From positions 90,001 through 154,000 of the forward strand of contig JAWKAU010000257.1 of the NCBI GenBank assembly GCA_033398695.1: a stretch of 64,000 nucleotides of DNA, read 5' to 3'. Below are positions 1 to 14,152 of the stretch, one piece after another. A model generated the notes under the pieces. That model searched no databases and was not told the DNA's origin. It saw nothing but the letters and a program-made list of their open reading frames with translations. Positions within the stretch are counted from its first letter, which is position 1, and each line of letters starts with the position of its first letter. This DNA comes from Orobanche coerulescens (lineage: Eukaryota; Streptophyta; Magnoliopsida; Lamiales; Orobanchaceae). The position numbers and the translations under genes are program-made.

Positions 1-34
1 GCCTTCCACATCAATAAAACCAATAACGACGTCA

Positions 35-145
35 TCAGCTATAAGAGTTCAACAGGATTTTCTCTTCCTCTTCAAGTTTATTTAACCATTTCAATCCAAG
101 ATCACATCCTGCAGTGGCTGCAATTTCAAAGCGTTCTCTTGCCTT
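35..145 (-). CDS. Last exon of the Sel1-like gene
   Basis: 111 bases, 36 codons plus a TGA stop. It starts after a TTGAG acceptor in phase 0 and encodes [13 protein letters not shown] then a [10 protein letters not shown] tail, the usual way a terminal Sel1 unit closes. The frame stays open upstream to about 283, so an earlier acceptor (for example near 199) is possible. The phase of the preceding exon fits 145. Confidence 0.7.
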   Translation of the reverse strand, partial: KARERFEIAATAGCDLGLKWLNKLEEEEKILLNSYS

Positions 146-712
146 CTCAACTGGATTGGACCCTGACCCTGGGCTTCCACCATCCTTCCTTAATTTTCTA
201 TTCGGGGATGATTTTTTCACAAATCTGGTAAGTGATTCTGGAAGTTCGACACCTAAAACATTTCGAAAAAACGAGATTGTCAACTAAGAGGTATAAAAAA
301 TAAAAAAGAAAGATGACCAAAAGCCATAATGGGAACACAATACATACTAGATTAAGCAATATATTTCTCAAAGCCCAATTAAGAAAAACCACACACGCTA
401 AGTTGACTTCAACTTCGTTATGCGGATACTATAGTCTATGGTTCCCTTATCCGATCTTTTTATCATCTCTAACATCTCGAATTCCTAATATCCCAGTTTA
501 TTGTTCACGTATCAGTTGGCAGTGGCAGATAACTCAACATGAGATTCTTGACGTACCTCCAGTGAGGGTATACGTCTGGGATTCCTAGTTCAAAAAATAA
601 ATTTTGTTCCCCAGCTGCTGGATGACAGCTGAAGTACCTCGATGACAAACTTTAAAGTCTGGATACAATAAAAAATCATTTGAATCACCCATATAACAGC
701 AACAAGTCCTTA

Positions 713-759
<47 letters not shown>

Positions 760-1014
760 TGGGTTCAGGATTTAAGTTAAAAAATAAGAATCAATTTCAT
801 CCATAGATCTTGATAAATGGATGGCCAATATTTATTCTCACAAAAATTTGATGCATACAATGCAATATTTTAATGCATCGATATTTTGATGCATATAATG
901 CATATTTTAATGCATTGCAATTTTGATGCACGAAATGCATATATTTCATGCATAATTAGTACAAATCTCATGCATATTCGCAATTCGCAGGATAAGAGCC
1001 ATTTTCATTTGATC

Positions 1015-1059
<45 letters not shown>

Positions 1060-4000
1060 GGGTTATGGTGAGAATGATATTTAAGTTAAGAAATAAGAAT
1101 GAATTTGATACATAGATCTTGATTAAATAGATAGCCTAGATTTATTCTCCCAAAAACGTATGCATAGAATGTAATATTTTAGTGCATCGATATTTTGATG
1201 CATATAATGCAGAGTTAATGCATTGCAAGCTTGATGCACGAAATGCATATATTACATGCATAAGCCAATCTGGACCGTACATCACACAAAGATCAATGAT
1301 TCAGATTTATTCTCATTTCTTACTCAAAAAGTCATTCTCATTTGATCCAATATATATATGTGTGTGTGTGTGTGTGTATAGTCCATCGGTTGTCTCGGTA
1401 TTGATCCTTTAGAAGAAGCAATCAAGCGCAATCAATGAGTTGTGATTACCTTAAATATTTCGAAGACACTGAAAAGGATCAGCTGCACCAGTAACATATA
1501 TAGTTCTTTATTAGAATATCAATTATTTTACCACAAATTTTTGATGTGCCATCACAAAATTGAACAACGAGAGTTGGTGTGGGGGACAAAAGAGGTTATG
1601 GATATTACAACTCCCTCCGTCCCATAAAAAGAGTATTTTGATAAACAAATTGTCACAAAAGAGTCTGCGCCCACTTTCAAAAATCAACATCAATATCTAA
1701 TCGAAGTTCATAAAAATACTTTTTTGATTAATGTTATATGTCATATAAATTACAATATTATGCTGGACAAAATATTTTAGAAAAAATAAGTGAAAATAGA
1801 TGGTTTAGGAATTGTTTCGAAAATTAAAAAGTTGTACATTAATCAAAGTGGTCTCTTTTTACGGGAAGGAGGGAGTATTTCTTCTTCATACAGGATCTGG
1901 ACAAAATTACGTAAAATCTTATCTTTTCTCCTCTACGTCGAGAATAAAATAGAACCGACTCATTCCTTTGGAAGGTCAAGCCTTTAAGACCCTTAAGAAA
2001 TGGTGGGGGCACACAGTGGCTACCCCGAGAGATGTGGATCACTGAGAGAAGGTATTCTTCACTCTTATTTTCTCATGTCCCTAAATTTTTTAGAGATAAT
2101 ATGCCAATAAGTTCCTTTTGCTCTGACATTAGGAAATATGCTCAGGCTCAGCCATTAACATCAGCCTAACGAAAATGGAGTTCATACAATTTAAAATCCA
2201 AAAGAACTCCCAGCAACCAGTTGAGATCCTTTGCCCAAGTTTGGTCGACTATAGGCTAAGATGCAGAGACCTTTTTATTTCATTAATCAATCTCAAACCA
2301 ACATTAACAATATTCTGAGTTGCCTAAACATTCCCAAAAAAAATCGAATTATTGACTTCAATGCGAAAGAGCTAACCTCTAAGGAGAAGGGATCCATAGG
2401 CGATAGAAGCACCAGCATGCCCCTACATGAAATCGAATCAAGAAATTATTCAATTCGAAGCTATTTAAGACATTCAGTTACCAAGAACTCAACTGATATA
2501 ATTTAAATAGTGCAGAAGCCATAAAATTATCTCAGACTTGCTGAGGTAGTATCAAAGCAGTTCAAATTGACAACCTTATTACAGCAGTTACATCTCAACA
2601 AAAACAGACTTGAACTACCTTCTCAGATGCTTTGTGGAAGCACCACATGGCAGAAGAAACGTCTTGGTTCACACAATCCCCAGTCAAATATACCGCTCCT
2701 AAGAGGTATAGAGCACCAGGATGCAACTAGAATGTGACAAGTTTTCCATAACATTCCAACAACAAAAAAATTCAAGATATATACAGAAAAAAATGTTATA
2801 CTTGACATGTTTTGCAGAAAATACCTGCTCAACTGCCTTCTCCAGATAATAGAAAGCTTGCTGATCAGATTGCACATAAGGATTCTGCCACAATATTTAA
2901 AAAAAAAAAGGATTACTGTGAAGCAGAACAGAAACTCCTTTCTAAACAAGTTAATACAAAGAACCCTAATGGAAGCAACTGTATCATGAAATTATATTTC
3001 ACAAACTTTAGGTACAAATAAATCTATAGGTGTTTTTTGTCGTCGTCGTCCGCACCTAAAAAGATCATTGTACCTCTCCTCTCCCCGCCCCTCTCTGTTG
3101 AATTTAGTAATATCAAATGTTCAACAACAACAAATCAGTGTTTTAAACAGTGCACTATAGCGCGATTCGTAGTGCGGCATAGATCTTTTGCACAAATAAC
3201 GTGTGCTTTTTGCTCATGTAGTGCACTATTTACGCTATAGCGTACACTATTGCGCTATTTAGGCAAATACTTGTTGTTTGTGCAAAAAACTGTGAAGGCC
3301 TGATAACATAATTTTTTAAGGGCAAGTAGTCTTTTAGTAATCCGCTCAAACAAAATAATATATTTTCACATTGATCCGCTTTTAGACAAAGAAAACATCC
3401 ACATGCCAAAAAATGGGAACGAAACCCTAGAAGAATGTTGGCGCACGCACAGAAGGTTTGAGACTGAGATGTTCACTTTTTGGTGCATCTCTGAACTCAA
3501 AGAGCTGCGCTTCTCTTGGTATTACACATAATTTCCTAGTATAAGTATATTTTTATTTCTTTATGGTTTTATGACTGATTACATCGTTGATTTACAAATA
3601 ACTATATAAGTATGTATCTATTTTTTAAAAATTAATAATTAACATGCTCAAATAGCTTATGCTATGCGCTACGCTACGACGGAACAAAAATGCTACACAT
3701 GTAAAAATCTATTTGAAACACTGCAACAAATTTAAAAAAATACCCTTAGAATATTAAATTAAATGGACAACTAATCTTAAATACGCAAGGTCCGCGGCCG
3801 ACTACTTTTTTTAAATACGCCAGGCCGTGGTCAGTTTTTATTTCTTTTTATGCCAGGCCCTGCGGACGACCAGAATTCCTTTTTTTTTGCCTGCCGGCAT
3901 GCTTTCCGCCGGGCCGCCGTCCGTCGGTCAATTCTTTTATTCTTTTCTTTTTTTTTTTAACGGCATGCCCGCGGGCCGCCGCCTGCCGGCGGTAGATTTC

Positions 4001-4469
4001 CGGAACCAACATGTTTTTTTTCCAGCAAGGGGATATGGTAATATAACTATTTTATATCTCTAGTTTAAAATACTGCACAAGAATTTAAAAACGCACCCAA
4101 TAGAAACCTTCATGCCCTAGGTTAAAATAGTATCTTTCCATGAAAGAACGTCACAATCTTAGAAGCAGGAACCGCCTACCTGCCGGCCGTTCCCAACTGC
4201 GAAACGCGATTCCGGGTTTCCATCGCCGGGGCTGACGGAGAAGAAAACAGTTCAAACTGCTCTCGATTTGTCGGTGAATTGGGGGTTTGAATCTGGACAG
4301 AAAAGAAAAAGGAGGCAGAGAATGGATCTGGATCTCGACTAGACCTGGCAATTTGCCACACGACATGAAAACGACACGAAAGTATACGAACATGAAAGTA
4401 CATGACCGAGATTTAGTGTCGGTTGTGTTTACCCTTTGGGTACACGACACGACATGAAGTACACGCAAG

Positions 4470-4503
<34 letters not shown>

Positions 4504-7500
4504 CATAATTTAAAATTGTATATTCAAATTTACAACACAAATATTTTATATACAAAATAACTAAATAAGACTTATAGTATCTTATACACAGTTGTACTTG
4601 TACGGTTATGCTTATACTGTTAGTGTTACTGTGTTACACTTATATACTATCATTTTAGGGTTAGAATAGAAACACAGCTGCAGCTCTCCGACTAAACAGT
4701 AAACACAATCGCAGCTCTCATCCGAATTCGCGTTTAAATCCAAATCGACTACTCCTAAATCCAAATCGAGTGTTATAATGGCTGAAGAGCAATGTAATTC
4801 AAATAATCTGGTAATAATCCTTATACTCTGAATTTTATTTTGTTAGATCTTGATTCGATTTGTCAGATTTTTTTTATGTAGTTCAATTTGTTCGAATCCT
4901 GAATTCATCAAGTATTTATATCCGTGGTGTATTTATATTCTTAAAGATTTTATTTAGATTTATGTTTAATTCGTTGTTATTCGTGGTGTGTTTATATTCG
5001 TAAAGATTTTGTTTAGATTTATGTTTAATTCGTTGTTATTCGTGGTGTGTTTACTTCTTATGTTTTTTTTCAGCAATACAAATCTTTAAGCAAAGACGAG
5101 GCAGATAAGAGGGAGAACGAAAACGATAACAGCGGCCCAATAACAGAAGGTTCTGTCAAGCCAGAAAAAGAAAAGGGCACTAAAAGGAAGAGGTCTAAAG
5201 CATGGGATACATTTGATTTCTTCAAAGGTACAAATGATGAGGGAGATACAGTCAAATGTAAGAAGTGCAGTTATACGATTGGATATAACTCGTCATTCGG
5301 GACTGGAGATATGTTGAAGCATCAAAAAATCTTGTAAGCATGTCATACTATTTAAAATCTGCAGTTATACAGTAATTAAGGTTCTGCCATGTGTCATACT
5401 ATTTAAAATTCTGCTACCTTTGACCATATTTATATTCTGATTTTTTTTAAGGAATTTGATGCCTTGGACAATGATGTCAATTCTGCCGTGGAGAAAACTG
5501 AATTAGATAGGTATTTGGAGGAAAAACGATTGAATCGAGCCACTGAGATAGATGTCTTGTACTATTGAAGCACAAATCAGGCAAGATTTCCTAATCTTGC
5601 ACTTATGGCTCGAGATGTGTTAACAATTCCTATATCAACCGTTGCATCGGAGTCGGGTTTTAGTGTCGGTGGAAGAGTCTTAGATCAATACCGTAGTTGT
5701 CTGGCACACAATATTGTGGAGAGTTTGATTTGTACTCGTGATTTGAAATTTAATGAAGAAGGTGATTAACTACTTTGTTGTATAATTTAATTTGCTATTT
5801 TATGAACATATTATGCCAAGCAGCCAAGGTGATACTCTGATCTGTTGTACTCTCTTTGTGCAATTGTAGTTTATCATAATTATTCATTGGAAGAGCTTAC
5901 TCAAGATATCACGAGGATTGAAATTAAAGATGACTATGATCCTGCTGTTTGAGGTAACTTATCATCTGTTTCATGTTTTAATTTGCAATGGTAATTCCCG
6001 ACTCTCATTATAATATATGGTACCTGTAAGAGACTAAATAACACTATAATAGAGCATAAAGTAATTTTGCAGATTAACAATTATTGTTGGGAAAACCAGT
6101 TTTAAGTTTTGCATTTGAACTTTTGCAGGTTCACAATTATGAAGATGCATTGCTTATTTGCTTGTGAACTTTGCTGTTATGGAGTTATGGAATGAAGAGA
6201 ACAATGCTAGAATTTGAATAAGGAATGTAAACTTTAAATATTTCGTGTACCAACTCGTGTTACGGTTCGTGTTTGTTTCGTGTAAATTTCATGTTTCTTT
6301 CAATCGTTTCAATTTCGTGTACCAGTTCATATCGTTTCGTTTTCGTGTACATGACAAGTACACGAAAAATTTCGTGTACTTAGTGTCGTTTCGTGGCGGG
6401 TCGTTTTTTTACCGTGTCGTGTTCGTGTCAACAGATTGGGTACACGACTTGAAATCGTGTCGTTTTCGGTTTCACCCACCAAGTATACGAAACACGAAAG
6501 TACACGACACGAAGGACCGAAGGAAAAAATAGGATTAAAAAGAACGTCTGGAGTATCTGGACTCCTCGAAAAAAGCGAAGGAAAAAATTGGAAAAACGCC
6601 TTTTCCCTATATACCATCCATAGTTGTTAGAGGCGCGCCCGAGGCGCGAGGCGGTAGGGGCGCCAACGACAGTGCCTCCTGGAAGGCGAGGCGGGTGCGG
6701 GGAGGGAGGCGGGCGCCTTTGTGCGCCTAGCGCGCCTCCGAGGACGCGCCTCAGGCGCGCCTCTCTCCAATCTTCATTTTCAACCTTTAATAATATTATA
6801 TATATATATTAGATGTTATATATTATAGAATTCAAAATTAGGGTTTATTGGTGAGTTTGGCTATTTTTTTATTTTTATTTCGTTTTTTTTGGCAATTTAT
6901 TGTATAATATAATATGTGATATGATTTATCATATTTTCAGTTTTTTGTATCTAAAGATTATATTTTCTGTTTTTATGTTTATTTTTCTGTTTTTTTTCAT
7001 TATTTTTTAGTTTCTCATTTGATTAATTTGTGATATGACTTATCATATTTTCAGCTTTTTTGTATCTAAAGATTATATTTTCTGTTTTATGTTTATTTTT
7101 CTGTTTTTTTTTTCATTATTTTTAAATATCTCATTTGATTAATATGTGATATGATTTATCATATTTTCAGCTTTTTTGTATCTAAAGATTATATTTTCTG
7201 TTTTTATTTTTCTGTTTTTTTTAATTTTTCATTATTTTTTAATTTCTCTTTATCTATATTTAATTTTATATCTCTTTCTTTCTTATAATGCATTTCTTAT
7301 AGTATTTATGTGTCTTTTATGTTGTTTTTATTAAATTTTCTGTTTTATTTTAATTATTTGTCATTTATCTCTTTAAGAAGTGTTGAACTTAAACATGTCT
7401 TTTGTGTGTTGGTTTTAGTTGGTTATGTGTTGGTTGTTGTTGATTATGTGATTTATTATTGAAGTTGAAGTTAAACTTTATGTTATCGAATTCTTAGACT

Positions 7501-10500
7501 TAATTACATGAATTATGTTTTTTTTATTAATTTTGCGCCTCTGTTCAAGAGGCGCGCGCCTCGGGCGCGCCTCTCGCCTCGGGCGCGCCTCTCGCCTCGG
7601 GCGCTAAGGCAGCCTTTGCGCCTCTGTGCGCCTCTCGCCTCTAACAACTATGATACCATATGTGGACTAAATAAATTATATAATATTCTGTCCAGCAAAA
7701 AAACTTAAAGGAATAGGAAGTAACTTGGCAGGCTGTTTTCTTTCAAAATTTTAAATAATATAAAATCCCCAAAAAAATCTTCCAGTTTCCTTCCAATTTT
7801 AAATATTTAAAATTCCAAGAACTCTTCTCTTCGTTCTCTACTTCAAAAGAAAAAGAGGCCAGTCTAGAAAAAAGAACATTCAAAATAGATCACACAATAA
7901 ATAACTAACTTATAAATATTATAAATTATATATAATTTTAACTAGACGCTTCCGATGGCGCTCCCGTCATTTTATAGTCAGTCGCTTCCCCGCTCCTGCC
8001 CCCGCCCCCGCTTCAGGCTACTCAGGTCTCAACCAATATTGATATACAGTCTACTTAATCTAAAACCAAGCTGAACATCATATTCTGAAGAATTTGGATC
8101 CACCAACTAAACTGAGCCTAAAATGTATAAATGGAAACTCACAGGAACTCGCACACAAAGTAATATAACAACATTGTCTATAGCATCCTAGCGACGTTAA
8201 AGATATATAAGAGTTCAAAGGCCAGCCAGGCCACAAAAGATTGCATGGAAGAAGCTTTTAGGGACATATTAAACTACTTACTTTGTGGGGATAAGTGTTA
8301 GGAGTATGCCCTCGAATGCCACTCAGAGGTTGTTGAGTGAGGGCATTGTACTTGTAATTATGTAAACCATTTATATAAGGCAAATGAATGTTTCTTTATT
8401 TACTGGTAGTTACTGGCATTCCTAACTCGTAAATAAACATATAGAAACTAGTCCGTGTATTTGAGAGCAAAACGTTCCACTCCTTATTGGATAAGGGGGT
8501 CGGCCTTTGGAAAGGTTATAGCTCAAATACTTAATCGTTCGCAAGTCGATGAAACTTGGTAGGCGTTAAGTTTATGTGAAGACTTGTATGACGTGTTCTT
8601 TGACATGGAGAGTGCCTCGAACACTAATGGTTAGTGGGAGCACACGTTATAGGTATGCTAATTGGATTAGTATACTCGAACCGACTCACCCTCGATTCGT
8701 CACATGGATTTCACTCGGGACGATCAATGACGGAATCGAAAGGTTGTGATAGGTATTCGTGAACCTTCGACTTGAGGATTTAGTAGGGATGTGCTTGTGA
8801 CGTCAATATTTTCATTAGAGTAGTTCGACCTGTAAACCGGAAGGCGGGGTCAACCTCGGCGTGCATCTTGACGGCAAGTAGCGAGTCCTGCGAATACCAA
8901 GATAGAATTCTTTCTCCCGTTAGTGAGCGGGTTATATGTCTATGCGGTTATTGAGGATGAGATCATATATCTTTGCCAAAGCATTGGAGCTAGTTGTATT
9001 AGATACACGACAACTCGATGATCTCGATTTGCATTAACGCATGCATAGCGTCAAGTCTGAGATAGGGTTTGGTCGAGTGACCACATAACTTGATCGGGAC
9101 ATTTGAAAGAAGGGTTTATACGTATCTTGGTATTCACGACAGAATGGTTCTTGAATGATCCCAATCATTCGTTCTCGATCGAGTGCAGTGTAGGCCACCA
9201 GTGGCTAGGTGGTGCTACTACTCTTTAGTTCCTCCCATTCTTCGAGACGGACCTACCGAGTCGCGCATTAGGATTGACGACGGAATGAATCGAGCTAATT
9301 CTCTCATTATGAATATTAGATATTGGATATCTAATTTTGGAACATTGGATGTTTAAATCGATTTATTGGATAAATTGATTTACGACCTAATGAATTAAAT
9401 AAATTACTGGGTGATTAATTTAATTCATGAATATAATTATTTCTTGGAGAAATTAATTATGTTATTTTGTATTTGATATGTTTAATTAATTGGATTAATT
9501 AAACGACATAAATACATCAAAACGGAATAGGAGTTTATCTGTTTGGACTCACGGGAGTCCGAAACGAACCGAACTCGTCCGTTTTCTAGCATGGGCCGCC
9601 CCCCACTTATTACCATGTGTGTGTATTGACTTGTCCCCATCATGGTTTTGGAATCTCATGTGATTGAGGGGACAAGTATCATATACATTATATGGGGAAT
9701 CAATCATAATATATGTATTTGTTTTCATGTGGGTTGAATAAGAATATATAGAAGACTTTGATCTCTCATCCTCACTTGACTCTTGGCATCATACGTATAA
9801 GTGAGATAAAGAGAGAGAATTGTTTTCTCATATAGTCTTCCTTTTCCTTCTTCATCTTCATCACAAGTTCTTGGTTTTTTCTTGGAGAAAACATCATGAC
9901 ATAAAAGAGAGATTGTGAGTTATACACTTAGCTCTAGCCGTATCCTCGGAGGATAGCAAGGTGATTGTTGTTCCGGTCGTTTCTCCGGCGCGTAGCAAGT
10001 AGAGACGCGGTGTTTTCGGCGTTGGATCGTTCAAGAGCTTGGGGAATAGCTCAAGAGAAGGTTATCCATTTAATCAACGGACTACGAGGGTATGTTTCTT
10101 GTATCTCTTGTATTTCATTTTGATATTCGTATATTCGTAGCTCGATCGATCATCGTAGAGATTCGGATCGAATTAATTTTCGTTTTACCGCTTCCGCTGG
10201 GCCTTCGTTTTAGGCACCGAATCCCAACAATAAGAACACTAGAATTTACCAGTTATACTTGAAATATGAAACGCATGTTACTTGGGTGGTATGACCCGGT
10301 TATGTAAAGCAATGAATAAAACAAAGCTTGTACTTGAAGTGTATGGATGTACATAAACATGTACATGGAGTAAACACATTATTTACTTGCATAATGAGAC
10401 AGCTAATTGTGAAGGCAAAGACGATCATTTTGACAAGTGCACCTCTTATTGAAGAATTTGGATTATAGATGGGAACCTCTCCTTTGTACTTCATTGAAAA

Positions 10501-13500
10501 GAACTCTATTCATAATTCGTCACATCCTAGGGTGCATGAAGATGCCTAAATTTTAATGTAAGCAGTCGAACACGTAGCAGACACATGGACACGTCGATAC
10601 GGCTTCGATACATGTCGGACACACCACACGGCATGTCCCAAAATATGAATATATAAAAAACTTGGACATGCGTGTCAGACACGCTCAGAAGGTGTGTCGG
10701 ACATGCATGTCGAGTAATTTTATCCATTTTCATTCAATTTTTATTACTGCGCATTTAACACTCGATTAAAACTACTCAATCACGTTTTTTCAATGCATGC
10801 AACGTAAATATAAATACAAATTGATGTTCGTATATATTCTCTATATGGAAGCCATTTTCTACTAAAGAGACTTAGGGACAAGCAATTCATTGACCTGAAA
10901 AAGGCATATGACTGAGTCCCTCGAGGTATTCTTTGGAAGGTATTGGAGAAGGAAGGAGTTTGTGTTGCATATATAGAAGCAATCAAGGATATGTATGAAG
11001 GAGAGGAGATGTTGGTTAAGGCGAGTGGAGGAGAGAGTAAATAGTTCCTCATTACAATTGGACTACACAAGGCTCTGTGACTGTGAGCCCGAGCCCTTAT
11101 TTGCTTTGATTGGGAACAAACTCACCAGACATGTTCAAGATGATGTGCCATGGTGGATGTTATTTGCAGATGACATTGTTTTAGTTGACGAGACACATGT
11201 GCTAATACAAAGTTGGAGATATGAAGGGAAGCATTGATGAATAAAGGATTTAAAATAAGTCGTACTAAGACGGAGTATATGCACTGTAATTTCACAAGAA
11301 CAGATACACAGATATTGGGGCACATGGGATTGTTAAAAAGGAAAAGTTCAAATATGTGGGTCAATGGTTCAGAATGATGAGGAATTAAATGCAGATGTTC
11401 GTCATAGGATCCAAGCATGGTGAAACAAATGGAGAAGTGAATGAGGAGCTTTATGTGTTAAACAAGTTCCTAAGAAGGTCAAGGATAAATTCTACAAGAC
11501 TGCAATTAGACCTGTGATGCTTTATGGATCAGAGTGTTGAGCAACTAAGTACCACCAGCAGGTACAGAAGATGACGGTGGCAGAAATAAAAATGTTAAAT
11601 TAGATGTGCGGAGTCACCCGCAGAGATAGAATTAGAAATGAAATGATCCGGGATAAGCTAGGGATGACCCAATTTAGGCCAAAATGTGGGAGAAGCGACT
11701 AAGAGAGTATGGCCATGTGCTAAAAGGAGTTAGAGGTTCCAGTGAGAAGGTGTGAAACTATAGACAACAAATGGGATCAAAACAAGAGAGGGCGGCAAGA
11801 AAAGTTGGAGGAAAACTATTAGAAGGGACATGTAGCAGAGGAAATGACCCGGCATAGAGCTGATTGAAGACATCATATCCATATAGCCGACCCCACTGTA
11901 GTGGGATAAAGCTTAGTTGGTTTGGGATAAAGTTTCGATAATAATGGCTATGTGATTAGTCCATTGACTTGTTTTATTTGTTATTACTAGTTTATATGTT
12001 AAAATCTCCCTGATTTGTTATTAGTAGTATATAAAAGTATAATACATAGAAATACAAAAATTTAAAGTTGGGTCCTAGCCATGTCATATCCTGAAATGTT
12101 TAAAAGTTTATGCTGCTGTGTCCATGTCCTTTCCTATCCACAAAGTCGTGTCCTTCTCCGTGCATCCCAGCTTACATTAGAATTCCGAATATATCACCAC
12201 CCAAGCAAGAAAACTGTGATAAATCTCTAAAATGGCAAATTCTTCTGATCCGGCTCTTTTTTCTCCTTGTCATTCAGAAAAGACCAAAAAATGAAGAAAG
12301 AATTGCAATAACAAATATTATCTGGAAATATTGTGAAGCGAGCCCAAATACTTTTATAAGTTCCTTGTCATAAGTTTATGAACACGGAATGGACTAGAAT
12401 TCAACTATTTCTTCCCATTTTCTAAGTAAAATTTCAAAATTTACAGTCAAACTAAAAAATATAGCCTAAAATTTTTCAAAGAATAACTATAAACGAAATT
12501 GTTTAATTTTTTTTTTGTTTTAAAATATGTAGAAATAATATTACTAAATACATAACCAGCTGTCAACCCTTCTTTATATAAAATATATATTAAATATAAC
12601 AACAACTAATTATGAAACATTGCATATACACCCATGGTATTTTTGCCTCCAAACATTTTGTCAATACTACAACATGTGGTAAAATTGAGTTTCCACAATT
12701 TTTTAGATGATTTAAGCATTTTTTGTAAGAAGATGAGCTACAGGAGCAATGGAAACTAATCCATGTTATCTATTAACTTGTCATACAACCAGGTATCTTG
12801 GAACTGAATTTGTTAAAGATAGAGGAGAAGAACTTGGGTTAATATTCATGTACACTTGCACCGAGTTCATATGGTGCACTAAGTTGAGTAGAAAACATAT
12901 GGATCTAAGAAACAGAACACCATATACATGTTTCATACCATGTATGTATAATTGATTCTTGGATTTTATACAACATATGTAAGAAAATCCCAAAATTGAC
13001 TCTGATATTTGTATGACTTCATATATACCTTCGGAGTTTCAACTGTTTCACAGAAGGTTGATATGTTGTTACTATCTTAGCAAGTTTCAGAGAGTCCTGG
13101 ATTCATTGTTGTTACGGCGGTCGACTAGGAGGATCGGCGCCGTGCCACTCCGACTCGCCTTGTGTAAATATGTCGCCCGACCTGGACGACATGGGTCGCC
13201 TAGTCGACGACATGGGTCGCCTAGTCGACGACTTGGGTCGACCGGGCGACGACTCGGGTCCGACTTGGACCCGATTGCAGAATAGTTTTTTTTTTGAGCG
13301 CAGAATACTTAAAAAGAAAAGAAATCGTCAACTCTCACAAGTCACAACCCTAATTGCAAACCGAGCCGACTGATTCGTCCAATCGCCAGTTTGATTCGAC
13401 CACCGCCGTACGCCGATTTGCCGCGCCGCCAATAAACAGGTACGTTTCCTCTATTTTTCTTTCTTCTTCTTTCTTTTCTATTTCTTCCGATTTGTTGTAC

Positions 13501-13952
13501 CCTTCTTCCTATTTCTATTGACATTAGTGTGTGTGTATATTAGTGTGTGTGTATTTCACAAGTCACTACCAATATTAGATGCACTACTTTACAGTACTAA
13601 TTTATGCATGAGTTTTGTACTAATCATGCATGAAATATATGCATTTCGTGCATCAAAATTTCAATGCATTAATTCTCACAAAAAATTGATGCATATAATC
13701 TAATATTTTAATGCATCGATATTTTTTGATGCATATATTGCATATTTTAATGCATTGAAATTTTGATGCACGAAATGCATATATTTCATGCATAATTAGT
13801 ACAAAACTCATGCATAAATTAGTACTGTAAAGTAATGCATTGAAATTTTGATGCACGAAATGTATATATTTCATGCATAATTAGTACAAAACTCATGCAT
13901 AAATTAGTACTGTAAAGTACTGTATCTAATATTGGTACTGCATAGAACGCGA

Positions 13953-13988
<36 letters not shown>

Positions 13989-14005
13989 TGCTACATATAT
14001 ATATA

Positions 14006-14051
<46 letters not shown>

Positions 14052-14106
14052 TATATATATGTAGCAGTATCAGCCGACTCCTATGATCACCGACTCATAT
14101 ATGATC

Positions 14107-14152
<46 letters not shown>

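Larger units (their letters stand above)
757..1380. repeat. TA-flanked repeat dimer rich in TGCAT
   Basis: Two diverged units of about 300 bases lie head to tail (about 757-1058 and 1059-1375), each bordered by a TA microsatellite (the last grades into TG). Both contain TTTAAGTTA, ATAGATCTTGAT, a run of TGCAT-containing repeats around the palindromic TGCATCGATATTTTGATGCA, and end in TTTGATCC before the TA tract. The TGCAT core is shared with the MITE copies at 13.57 and 14.92 kb, so this is probably a diverged dimer of a related non-autonomous element. Confidence 0.6.
4340..6500 (+). mobile_element. Decayed hAT element, Ac/RICESLEEPER type
   Basis: The left end begins TAGACCTGGCAATTTG, the usual end of this hAT group, followed by many copies of ACACGAC/CGTGTCG in the first and last 150-300 bases. 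These are typical subterminal repeats. The matching right end is degraded, so no 8 bp duplication could be confirmed and the right border is approximate. Inside are the N-terminal BED finger and the C-terminal dimerisation segment of a transposase, with the middle missing. Confidence 0.75.

Noticed and set aside
237..245. Plus-strand GGTAAGTG as a splice donor
   Set aside because: No plus-strand exon ends there; all coding evidence in this part is on the minus strand.
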